Source: Kiritimatiellia bacterium (GTDB lineage: Bacteria; Verrucomicrobiota; Kiritimatiellia; UBA8416; JAIOPI01). Taken from it: 5,917 bases of DNA. Positions 1 through 5,450 of this stretch are shown piece after piece. Below the pieces are notes generated by a model. The model ran no database searches. It had not been told where the DNA came from and saw only the letters and a program-made list of their open reading frames with translations. The stretch's first letter is position 1. Each line of letters begins with the position of its first letter. The DNA is taken from assembly GCA_028822745.1 (NCBI GenBank), contig JAPKCZ010000149.1, positions 1 through 5,917 of the forward strand, given 5' to 3'. The translations under genes were made by a program, and so were the position numbers.

Positions 1-1
1 A

Positions 2-1885
2 TTTAATCTTGAGTCGCCTGATCTGGCGATTGGCAAAAGTGATGCTGATTTTTTCACCAGCGAGCATGCCGCCGAAGCCTTGCGCGACGAACAGCAGATC
101 ATGTCGTCCGGAAAAGGCCTCGTGAACCAGGTTGAGCGCGAAACCTGGCCGAACGGGTCCGTTACCTGGGCGGCGACCAGCAAAATGCCAATTCTCGCTG
201 AAAACGGGAAGGCCATAGGCTGTTTCGGTATTTCCCGTGACGTTACCGAGCAAGTGCAAGCCCAGTTTGCGCTTCAGAAGAGCAAGGACCAAGTCTCAGC
301 AATCCTGTCGAGCACGACAGACTGTTTTATCGCCCTTGATCTCAATCAGTTGATTACCTATGCCAACCCAGCGGCAGAAGCACTGCTCGATGTTTCGTCT
401 GATGCTCTGCTTGGGCGCCGTGTCGTCGACGTTTTTTCTAAGGCCATGGCACAAACGTTATCGGAGATGTTTGAGACGGCAAAATCCACACGTGACGTTC
501 GCGAGTGTGAACTCTATGACAACGTCGGCAAGCGCTGGTTGGTGTTTCGTGCATTTCCATCTGAGTCGACGATATCGGTCTACTGTCATGACATCACGCT
601 AAACAAAGAGAAGCAGAAGGCGGACGAAGCCCAAAAACGCGAGCTGGAGGCACTGGTTGTCGAGCGTACGCATGAATTGACTGAGGCCAACTCCCATTTG
701 AAGCGAGAGATCTCTGAGCGAAAGCGCGCCGAGGCGGCACTCGTTCAGACAGAACGGCTTGAGGCGATCAGTGTCATGGCCAGCGGAATGGCCGTGAATT
801 TCGAGAATATTATCTCGGTCATTGCAAAGTATGCCACAAGCATCCATGAGTCGTCCCCGCCGGGCAGCCGTATTCATGGTGAATCCAAGCGCGTTTTGGA
901 GGGCGTGCGTCGTGGCGGTGAGCTGACGCAGCGTTTAATGGGCGTGGCACAGTCTGATAAGGCGGTCGCTGCCACTCCTCCTGAAATCGTTGATGTTGGT
1001 GCTGCTATTGATAGCGTGACGCATTTGCTTTCGGATTTGCTGCTCAAACAGAATGTGTCGATCCGTGTGAAACGGGACGAGACCCGGCCTCACGTCTATG
1101 GGCACCTCGATCAATTGAAGGATGTGTTGCTTGCGTTTCTAATGAATGCCGCAGAAGCGATGGGCGAGTCGGGCGGGAGCATTCGAATTGATCTTCAGGA
1201 GCGCTCTGTCGCGCAACCTAATACGAAGCGCAATCCGGCGTCGACCCCGGGGGACTATGTGGTGATCCGTGTTCGAGATGATGGTGCCGGTATGAGTGCA
1301 GATGTGCTTTTGCATATTTTCGAGCCCTTTTATACGACCAAAAACGACATCACGTCACATGGTCTGGGCTTGGCATTTGCGCGCGGCGCGATTCAGAGTA
1401 TGGGGGGCTGGATTGAGGCACGCAGCCGCGTGTCTAAAGGATCTTCTTTCCGAATCTTCATACCCAAAGCTGACGCGCCTTCAAAACTCAAGGGTCGTGC
1501 TGGCGGAGAACATGTCTTAATTTTGCACAAGCCTGATCCGGATCGGGACATGATTGCGAAATGTCTCGGCGAAGCAGGCTTTGATGTTCTTGCGGAAGCC
1601 GAACTCGATTCGGTACGTGCTGCGTTGAGCCTCGAGGCTGAGCGTACCGTTGACATGGTGGTCATCGATGCGATGCTGGCTGACGGAAATCTGAAGGGTC
1701 TTCTGGGCGCGATAAGCCAATCCTGCCCACAGACAAAAATTCTGTTGATGTCAGGCTTTTCGCGCGTCTTTATCGGACGTGAAGCTGGGGGGAGGAACTG
1801 GTCGTTTCTTCAAAAGCCTTTTGATTCCAAGGCGTTGCAAAACAAGGTGGACGCCATGTTCACGGCAGGAGATGGGATGTCGTGA
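2..1885 (+). CDS. PAS-domain hybrid sensor histidine kinase with degenerate phosphorylation sites (5' partial)
   Basis: Incomplete at the left edge: the frame is open from base 2 and PAS homology already runs there (IGKSDADFF), so the TTG at 80 is not the true start. Residues below are numbered from codon 80. A first PAS/PAC ends near GISRDVTE (50-57); a second PAS spans about 73-172; a charged coiled coil spans about 174-225. The HisKA-like helix follows at 223-292, then a HATPase domain at 300-463 with N-box N356, DDGAGM (400-405), FEPFYTTK (414-421), GLGL (428-431) and GSSFRIFIP (454-462). A receiver-like domain lies at 476-596. Seen directly: the H-box reads GMAVNFEN where the family has G(I/M)AHDFNN, so Val239 stands at the phospho-accepting His. 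The receiver keeps D530, S558 and K579, but HKP (483-485) replaces the acidic pair. No transmembrane segment is visible. By family it is a cytoplasmic signal-sensing kinase; with these changes, autophosphorylation is doubtful. The signal and partner are unknown. It overlaps prmA by four bases. Confidence 0.9.
   Translation, partial: FNLESPDLAIGKSDADFFTSEHAAEALRDEQQIMSSGKGLVNQVERETWPNGSVTWAATSKMPILAENGKAIGCFGISRDVTEQVQAQFALQKSKDQVSAILSSTTDCFIALDLNQLITYANPAAEALLDVSSDALLGRRVVDVFSKAMAQTLSEMFETAKSTRDVRECELYDNVGKRWLVFRAFPSESTISVYCHDITLNKEKQKADEAQKRELEALVVERTHELTEANSHLKREISERKRAEAALVQTERLEAISVMASGMAVNFENIISVIAKYATSIHESSPPGSRIHGESKRVLEGVRRGGELTQRLMGVAQSDKAVAATPPEIVDVGAAIDSVTHLLSDLLLKQNVSIRVKRDETRPHVYGHLDQLKDVLLAFLMNAAEAMGESGGSIRIDLQERSVAQPNTKRNPASTPGDYVVIRVRDDGAGMSADVLLHIFEPFYTTKNDITSHGLGLAFARGAIQSMGGWIEARSRVSKGSSFRIFIPKADAPSKLKGRAGGEHVLILHKPDPDRDMIAKCLGEAGFDVLAEAELDSVRAALSLEAERTVDMVVIDAMLADGNLKGLLGAISQSCPQTKILLMSGFSRVFIGREAGGRNWSFLQKPFDSKALQNKVDAMFTAGDGMS
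1867..1871 (+). promoter_or_regulatory. Ribosome binding site for prmA inside the kinase 3' end
   Basis: AGGAG lies 10 bases before the GTG at 1882. It supports the GTG as the prmA start rather than the in-frame ATG at 1927. The site sits within the last codons of the kinase gene, which suggests translational coupling. Confidence 0.6.
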
Positions 1886-2832
1886 GTACTGAATTATCCT
1901 CTGCGGTGCCGGATGCCGCGTCCTTCATGCTGCGGTCTTGCGACCCAGCCCCGGAGGGTAGCACGCTCTATCGCGTATTCTTGATGGCGCCTTCCGAGGC
2001 AGCCGCGGCCGTTGAGCTTGGCTTTGAATTGCTCGAGTGGGAAATGGTGAGTTGGGAGGATGTCGACCAGGGGCGCGTACGCTATGAGGCGTACTTTGCT
2101 GTCGCCGAACAAGCGCAAGCATTCGCCGAGGCCGTCAACGTTCAACTGGGGGTCTGGCGGCTGGCTTTTGAACTGTCCGTCCATGTCGATGAGCTTGCCA
2201 ACGATGATTGGCAGGAACGTTGGAAGTCGCATTTTGATGTTTTGACGGTCACGGATCGCGTCGTCATCCGGCCGGCATGGCTCCCGTATGAGGCCACTCC
2301 TGGACAGTGTGTGGTCTCGCTCGAGCCTGGTATGAGTTTCGGTACAGGGCAGCATTTTACGACACATAGTTGTCTGACGTTTATCGATCAGCTAGCCGTC
2401 AATGACAACAGTGCCTCATTTTTTGATATTGGGTGCGGATCCGGTATATTGGCGATCGCGGCAGCGAAGCTCGGGTTTTCGCCCGTTTTTGCTGTGGACA
2501 ATGATCCAATCTGTGTTGATACAACGCGTGACAACGCGGGTTACAATGACGTTGCTGATCATATCCGCGTGGCATTGAACACGCCCGACGCCGAAACGCT
2601 TACCGGTCGCTACGATGTTGTTGTCGCCAATATTCTTGCCAACGTTTTGATAGAGATGGCCGAGATGATCACGGCGTGTGTACGTGAAGGCGTAGACAGT
2701 GCGCTTGTGCTGTCGGGGATCATGCTGGCGCAACGTGAGCGTGTCGAGCAGGCCTATCTGGTCTTGGGGTTCACGACGGTGGATCACTTGCAGGATGAGG
2801 AGTGGTGCACATTGCTCATGCGTCGTGTCTAG
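1882..2832 (+). CDS. prmA: Ribosomal protein L11 methyltransferase
   Basis: Class I SAM-dependent methyltransferase that, by family knowledge, methylates lysines and the N-terminus of ribosomal protein L11 in the cytoplasm. The 316 residues comprise an N-terminal substrate-recognition region (about 28-105), a linker with DDWQERWK (108-115), then the catalytic domain. Visible motifs are LEPGMSFGTGQHFTTH (147-162), the SAM-binding motif FDIGCGSGILAIAAAKLG (181-198), acidic ribose contact AVDNDP (204-209), the PrmA signature VVANILANVL (247-256) and LSGIML (278-283). It is somewhat longer than the roughly 293 residues of the E. coli protein, with most of the excess in a low-complexity N-terminal stretch of about 27 residues. 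The GTG start is chosen because AGGAG lies 10 bases upstream and GTGA overlaps the kinase stop; an ATG at 1927 is a possible alternative. The protein looks complete and functional. It is probably co-transcribed with the kinase and the secretin-like gene, although a functional link to either is not evident. Confidence 0.95.
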   Translation: MSTELSSAVPDAASFMLRSCDPAPEGSTLYRVFLMAPSEAAAAVELGFELLEWEMVSWEDVDQGRVRYEAYFAVAEQAQAFAEAVNVQLGVWRLAFELSVHVDELANDDWQERWKSHFDVLTVTDRVVIRPAWLPYEATPGQCVVSLEPGMSFGTGQHFTTHSCLTFIDQLAVNDNSASFFDIGCGSGILAIAAAKLGFSPVFAVDNDPICVDTTRDNAGYNDVADHIRVALNTPDAETLTGRYDVVVANILANVLIEMAEMITACVREGVDSALVLSGIMLAQRERVEQAYLVLGFTTVDHLQDEEWCTLLMRRV

Positions 2833-2857
2833 GCGAGGGACATCAGGGAAAACAAAC

Positions 2858-2862
2858 AGAGG
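2858..2862 (+). promoter_or_regulatory. Ribosome binding site setting the start of the secretin-like gene
   Basis: AGAGG with a 7-base spacer to the ATG at 2870. It fixes this ATG as the start: the longer frame reaching back to 2699 would read out-of-frame prmA sequence and would bury the signal peptide. Confidence 0.65.
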
Positions 2863-2869
2863 TACTGAA

Positions 2870-3760
2870 ATGAAGCATATCTTGTTGCTGCTATCAGGTT
2901 TGGTGTTGCAGGTTGCAACGGCCGACGAAACGCGCGCTTTTACCATTTATCCGCTTCTGACATCGGATGCTTCGGCTTTGATTGAGGTCGCGGAAGTGAT
3001 CATCGGACCGGAAGGCAAAGTTGTGCAGGACAAAGCGGGCGGACGCTTGATGATCTCGGCGACGGTTGCACAGCATGCGCAAATTTTTGAATTATTCAAT
3101 GAACTGAATCGCCCCACGCCAAATGTCCGTATCGACATTGAAATCAGTGACACTACGCACGGTGCGGCAAGTGGGGTAGGTGTGGATCCATCGGGTAGGG
3201 TCGTTGTGACACCGGACGATACGCATTACAACATCGATTTAAATGAACACTTGAAAAATCAGTCCAGCCGGAAGACCAGCCAAACGCGTCAGATTCTTAT
3301 GGTTCAGAGTGGTCGTGAGGCTGTTTTGCAAGTCGGGCAAATCGTACCGCATCTCGATTGGTTTGTGGTTCAAGGGAGACACCACGGTTGGATAGAAGCA
3401 GAAGTAAGTTTCGAACGCGCAGGAGCATTTCTCCATTTCAAACCAACCGTGCTTGGTAATGGTTCGCTGATAAAGGTTGAGATCACTCCGGAATTGCGCG
3501 GGTCGAGTGGGGGAAAACCTCAATCGGTCTCGTTTGTTGAGATGACGACAGAGTTTACGGTTCGCCCCGGCCAGACAATCAATCTAGGGGGGCTAGACGA
3601 ATCTGCCGAATTCTACAAGCGCTTCCTCGTGGGGGTTGACAAAGGAGGGACGTCGCGTGCATTGAGTATTCGGGCAACGCCGCATATCGTGGACTTCGAA
3701 TCGCCGAGCGTCAAACCAGGTCAAAATCCCAGACCATGGGTAGATGGTCGGAAAAAGTAA
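2870..3760 (+). CDS. Small exported secretin-like protein (type II/III secretion secretin family)
   Basis: The 296-residue protein begins with a clear Sec signal peptide: two polar residues after Met, hydrophobic core 4-15, and ATA|DE cleavage predicted after residue 18. Residues about 24-81 look like a secretin N1/NolW-type ring domain (FTIYPLLTSDA, then MISATVAQHAQIFELFNELN). NVRIDIEIS (85-93) matches the usual entry into the secretin domain. LMVQSGREAVLQVGQIVP (143-160) and AGAFLHFKPTVLGNGSLIKV (184-203) through TVRPGQTINLGGL (230-242) match its later part. Known full secretins are about 400-700 residues; here the segment between 93 and 143 is far shorter than usual and rich in Gly, Asp and polar residues, so the barrel core appears reduced. 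No N0 domain, lipobox or second secretion gene is seen. The likely location is periplasm or outer membrane. Whether it forms a pore, assists another secretin or is only structural is open. The start is set by AGAGG 7 bases upstream. The gap after prmA is 37 bases with no terminator, and the 3' end overlaps the converging EEP gene by 50 bases. Confidence 0.8.
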   Translation: MKHILLLLSGLVLQVATADETRAFTIYPLLTSDASALIEVAEVIIGPEGKVVQDKAGGRLMISATVAQHAQIFELFNELNRPTPNVRIDIEISDTTHGAASGVGVDPSGRVVVTPDDTHYNIDLNEHLKNQSSRKTSQTRQILMVQSGREAVLQVGQIVPHLDWFVVQGRHHGWIEAEVSFERAGAFLHFKPTVLGNGSLIKVEITPELRGSSGGKPQSVSFVEMTTEFTVRPGQTINLGGLDESAEFYKRFLVGVDKGGTSRALSIRATPHIVDFESPSVKPGQNPRPWVDGRKK

Positions 3761-4439
3761 CTCTGGGCACCTCTAGATTTTGGCTTTCGATCCCTTGGCT
3801 GTGCAGGATGAAATCCAACTGGCGTTTAGGGGCCTTGCTGGGAAACGTGGGCTCGCGCGTCAGATTGGCAGTCTTGAGCTTGGTTGCGGCCATAAAGAGC
3901 TCAATTTCGGTGTCCCCCCATAGCGCGTTGAAGTCGCCAGCAATGACGATTGGCTTGTCGGTGTCCTTGACCAGTTGATAGAGCTGCTGTAGCTGCGCGT
4001 GCCGGGTTCTGAAGTGCAAGGCTAGATGGACGAGGAACACCACGACATTGTCCAGCTCAAGTTCGATGACCAATCGTTTCATGCCTTGCTCAAAGTAGTG
4101 AAAACGCTCGTTGTGCACCGTTTCGTCCTTGGCGAGGAAGGCATTACCTTGTTTGCGAAAGACGGGAAGCTTACGAAACGGGCTGGAATCGCCGTATTTT
4201 GAGCGAAATACGTGATAATGGCCCAAAGCACCTGCAATTAACTCAGCCTGATTTCCGTTGCGTGAGCGGAACGAGCCCTCATCAACCTCGAGTAATCCGA
4301 CAATGTCGGGTGATTTCGAGGAAATAAAGGGGATCATGGCCTCAAGGTTTGCCTGAGTGTTGCGAAAATAGCCACTCCATGGAAACAGAAGTCGATCGCC
4401 GCCAGTGCCGTACCTGATGTTGTAAATCATAAGTCGCAT
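3711..4439 (-). CDS. Endonuclease/exonuclease/phosphatase (EEP) superfamily protein
   Basis: The 242-residue protein carries the full set of EEP (DNase I/exonuclease III-like) metal-dependent phosphoesterase motifs in order: N7 in MIYNIRY, E51 in LLEVDEG, H138 in LVHLALH, D169 and N171 in AGDFNA, D209 in QLDFIL, and S230-D231-H232 in SDHLP. These make up the divalent-metal and catalytic residues of the fold, so the enzyme should be active. The family acts on nucleic acids, phosphoinositides, sphingolipids or other phosphodiesters, and the substrate cannot be named from sequence. There is no signal peptide or membrane segment, so it is probably cytoplasmic. The first ATG (4439) is preferred because YNIRY begins immediately after it; a GTGAG five bases upstream is a weak ribosome binding site. 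It is transcribed divergently from the small acidic gene and converges on the secretin-like gene. The last 15 codons, including the catalytic SDH, lie inside that 50-base overlap. Confidence 0.9.
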   Translation of the reverse strand: MRLMIYNIRYGTGGDRLLFPWSGYFRNTQANLEAMIPFISSKSPDIVGLLEVDEGSFRSRNGNQAELIAGALGHYHVFRSKYGDSSPFRKLPVFRKQGNAFLAKDETVHNERFHYFEQGMKRLVIELELDNVVVFLVHLALHFRTRHAQLQQLYQLVKDTDKPIVIAGDFNALWGDTEIELFMAATKLKTANLTREPTFPSKAPKRQLDFILHSQGIESQNLEVPRVTFSDHLPMVWDFDLV

Positions 4440-4469
4440 AGAGGCTCACAGTTTGGGCCGAAAGGGATC

Positions 4470-4493
4470 AGAAAAAAAGTGAAAAGTTTTTCT
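4470..4493. repeat. AT-rich inverted repeat in the divergent spacer
   Basis: AGAAAAA at 4470-4476 is matched by its exact reverse complement TTTTTCT at 4487-4493, with a 10-base centre. An alternative tighter symmetry, GAAAA-GT-TTTTC, lies at 4481-4492. The element is in the spacer between the divergent EEP and acidic-protein genes, so it could be a regulator site or an AT-rich UP-type element. It does not follow any gene and is not a terminator for a neighbour. The symmetry is seen directly; the role is inferred. Confidence 0.4.
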
Positions 4494-4521
4494 TGCAGCT
4501 GCTAATTGAATAGCCTAAGTT
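4493..4521 (+). promoter_or_regulatory. Weak candidate promoter for the small acidic protein gene
   Basis: TTGCAG (4493-4498) and TAAGTT (4516-4521) are separated by 17 bases, directly downstream of the A/T-rich inverted repeat. Each hexamer matches the sigma-70 consensus at only three of six positions, so this is the best placement by spacing, not a strong match. It would give a leader of roughly 35-40 bases before the ATG at 4566. Confidence 0.2.
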
Positions 4522-4553
4522 GCGCGGCCCTTTAGAAATAGAGGCCACTAGAC

Positions 4554-4559
4554 AAGGAG
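4554..4559 (+). promoter_or_regulatory. Strong ribosome binding site of the small acidic gene
   Basis: AAGGAG with a 6-base spacer to the ATG at 4566 is the best Shine-Dalgarno sequence in the window. It is the main argument that the short frame behind it is translated, probably at a high rate. Confidence 0.75.
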
Positions 4560-4565
4560 AGAGAT

Positions 4566-4745
4566 ATGTTTGAAGAAAACGATGGAGTCGACGACTTCGA
4601 AATGTTGGACGGTCTGGACTTTCTTGGTTCAGAATCGGGTGATGAGGCCGATGACGATACCCAAGAAAACACCAATGAATTCGCTGAATTCGGTGAATTC
4701 GAAGCAGATGAAGAAGTAGAGCTTGAGGCTGACGTCCTGGCCTAG
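4566..4745 (+). CDS. Small, extremely acidic protein of unknown function (59 residues)
   Basis: I do not recognise a family. The frame runs from the ATG at 4566 to TAG at 4743-4745 and encodes 59 residues. Of these, 25 are Asp or Glu and none is Lys, Arg or His; Cys, Trp, Tyr and Pro are also absent. Hydrophobic residues are mostly Phe, Leu and Val, spaced between acids: DDFEMLDGLDFLG near 9-21, a Ser/Asp/Glu-rich middle, NEFAEFGEFEADEE at 37-50, and a C-terminal VELEADVLA. There is no signal peptide or membrane span, so it is probably cytoplasmic and largely disordered or helical only when bound. Evidence for a real gene is AAGGAG six bases before the start, codon-regular reading with a clean stop, and a strong terminator 30 bases after it. 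Nucleic-acid mimicry, cation binding or docking to a basic partner are guesses that fit the composition. It is an independent single-gene unit between a divergent EEP gene and a converging minus-strand pair. Confidence 0.75.
   Translation: MFEENDGVDDFEMLDGLDFLGSESGDEADDDTQENTNEFAEFGEFEADEEVELEADVLA
4677..4703 (+). repeat. Three tandem 9-base units within the acidic gene
   Basis: GAATTC recurs at 4677, 4686 and 4695, exactly 9 bases apart, each followed by a variable codon (GCT, GGT, GAA). The units encode EFA, EFG and EFE. The perfect nucleotide identity of the six shared bases suggests recent slippage duplication, or selection on the Glu-Phe pair. Confidence 0.7.
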
Positions 4746-4775
4746 AGCCACGTCGGTAATTTAGTTACAAAACTC

Positions 4776-4823
4776 AGGGCGCGTTCTAGTCGAACCCAAA
4801 ACGACTTGGAACGCGCCCTTTTT
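4776..4823 (+). terminator. Rho-independent terminator of the acidic gene
   Basis: AGGGCGCGTTC (4776-4786) pairs perfectly with GAACGCGCCCT (4809-4819). An inner AGTCG/CGACT stem continues past a small asymmetric bulge to a loop of about nine bases, and T-rich sequence (TTTTTCTTT from 4819) follows. The 11-pair GC-rich stem plus T run is a textbook intrinsic terminator, 30 bases after the stop of the acidic gene. Read on the minus strand the hairpin is followed by GAGTTTTG, a weaker T run, so it could also help stop the converging minus-strand transcript whose last gene ends at 4938. Confidence 0.9.
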
Positions 4824-4937
4824 CTTTGCCTTCTTCCAGTCCTTTTTGTTGCTGCTTGTCATGATGCGTGACGACCGCGCACATCATTCAGATTCTTGGG
4901 AAAGTCCTAGGTGTCGAGCCGTAAGCCCGCTGCGTAT
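4824..4937. other. Short intergenic stretch with nothing assignable
   Basis: This lies between the terminator and the 3' end of the minus-strand hypothetical gene. It contains an imperfect ATGATG...CATCAT inverted repeat (4861-4887) with a poorly paired interior and no T run on either side. No tRNA, small RNA or convincing gene could be recognised. Confidence 0.5.
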
Positions 4938-5426
4938 TCACACCAAGGTCACAAGCTGGTCTAGATCACTAACCAGTAGATGACGGTCGTCGGGATCCTC
5001 CGCTTTTTCCGCATGGCTGCGTGCTGCATCGATGTGCTCCTGTATTGCCCCCGGAGCGGGTGCAAAGGTTTCTGATTCTGTCACCATGGCGCGTGCCATT
5101 GCCTCATGTGCATAGCCTTTGCAAAAGTCGTCAAGCTCGGCTTCCTGTGAAACGGCAATACATCGTTGTGCGAAATAAAGTGCCATCTGGCCTTGATTTA
5201 ACATGGCGTGTACGCGTGAGAGTTGCCAGTAGGCGATCGAGAGGTGACGCGGTTCTTTGTCGCTACGTTGGGTCCAATGCCAGGCGGATGTATAGGCCAG
5301 CATCAGCATCTGTTCGTTGTCCGCTTCGCTAGGGTCGGTCTGTTCGATAACATTCCAGCACAGATTGAAGCAGTTGCTCGAGAAGTGTTGGTGTGCCTCG
5401 TTGGCTCGGGATGTAGAAAAAGACAT
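4938..5426 (-). CDS. Hypothetical helical protein, TPR-like character, downstream of purU
   Basis: I cannot name a family with certainty. The 162-residue protein appears all helical: an N-terminal helix with CFNLCWNVIEQ (19-29), then MLMLAYTSAWHW (40-51), AYWQLSRVHAMLNQGQMALYFAQRCIAVS (65-93), DDFCKGYAHEAMARAMV (99-115) and an Ala/Glu-rich helix with HIDAARSHAEKAED (131-144). The spacing of small and aromatic residues in 65-115 is like paired TPR helices (A-x-x-Y-A-x-R and AYAHEAMARA patterns), which usually mediate protein contacts. There is no signal peptide, membrane segment or catalytic motif. The start ATG at 5424-5426 has AAGGA 11 bases upstream, a slightly long but usable spacing. It follows purU by 24 bases on the same strand, so the two are probably co-transcribed; whether it works with folate metabolism is unknown. 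I have an impression of similar short proteins in many bacteria, unverified. Confidence 0.7.
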   Translation of the reverse strand: MSFSTSRANEAHQHFSSNCFNLCWNVIEQTDPSEADNEQMLMLAYTSAWHWTQRSDKEPRHLSIAYWQLSRVHAMLNQGQMALYFAQRCIAVSQEAELDDFCKGYAHEAMARAMVTESETFAPAPGAIQEHIDAARSHAEKAEDPDDRHLLVSDLDQLVTLV

Positions 5427-5450
5427 GATCGTGCGTATCCTTGTGTCCGC

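Noticed and set aside
80..82. TTG as the start of the histidine kinase
   Set aside because: The same frame is open back to base 2 and reads PAS-domain sequence (IGKSDADFF) typical of the family, so the gene begins before the window.
1894..2367. 157-residue open frame on the minus strand inside prmA
   Set aside because: It lies antisense to the well-conserved PrmA coding sequence, has no recognisable domain and has the Arg/Pro/His-rich composition of a shadow frame.
2699..2869. Longer start for the secretin-like gene reaching back into prmA
   Set aside because: The extra residues are out-of-frame prmA sequence rich in Cys, Arg and Ser. The ATG at 2870 has a ribosome binding site and a proper signal peptide directly after it.
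2416..2946. 176-residue open frame on the minus strand across the prmA 3' end and the secretin start
   Set aside because: It is antisense to two supported genes and the intervening ribosome binding site, and shows no family motif.
3732..3749. Perfect GACCAT-N6-ATGGTC hairpin near the end of the convergent genes, considered as a terminator
   Set aside because: The stem is only six pairs with no T run after it in either direction: an A run follows on the plus strand. The arms are simply the codons for Asp-His and Met-Val of the EEP enzyme.
4861..4887. ATGATG...CATCAT inverted repeat, considered as a minus-strand terminator
   Set aside because: Only the outer six bases pair well, the interior is mismatched, and no T run follows on the minus strand.
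5021..5332. 103-residue plus-strand frame opposite the hypothetical gene
   Set aside because: Its Arg/Val/Pro-rich composition is typical of a shadow frame. The minus-strand frame has coherent amphipathic helices, a ribosome binding site and an operon position behind purU.
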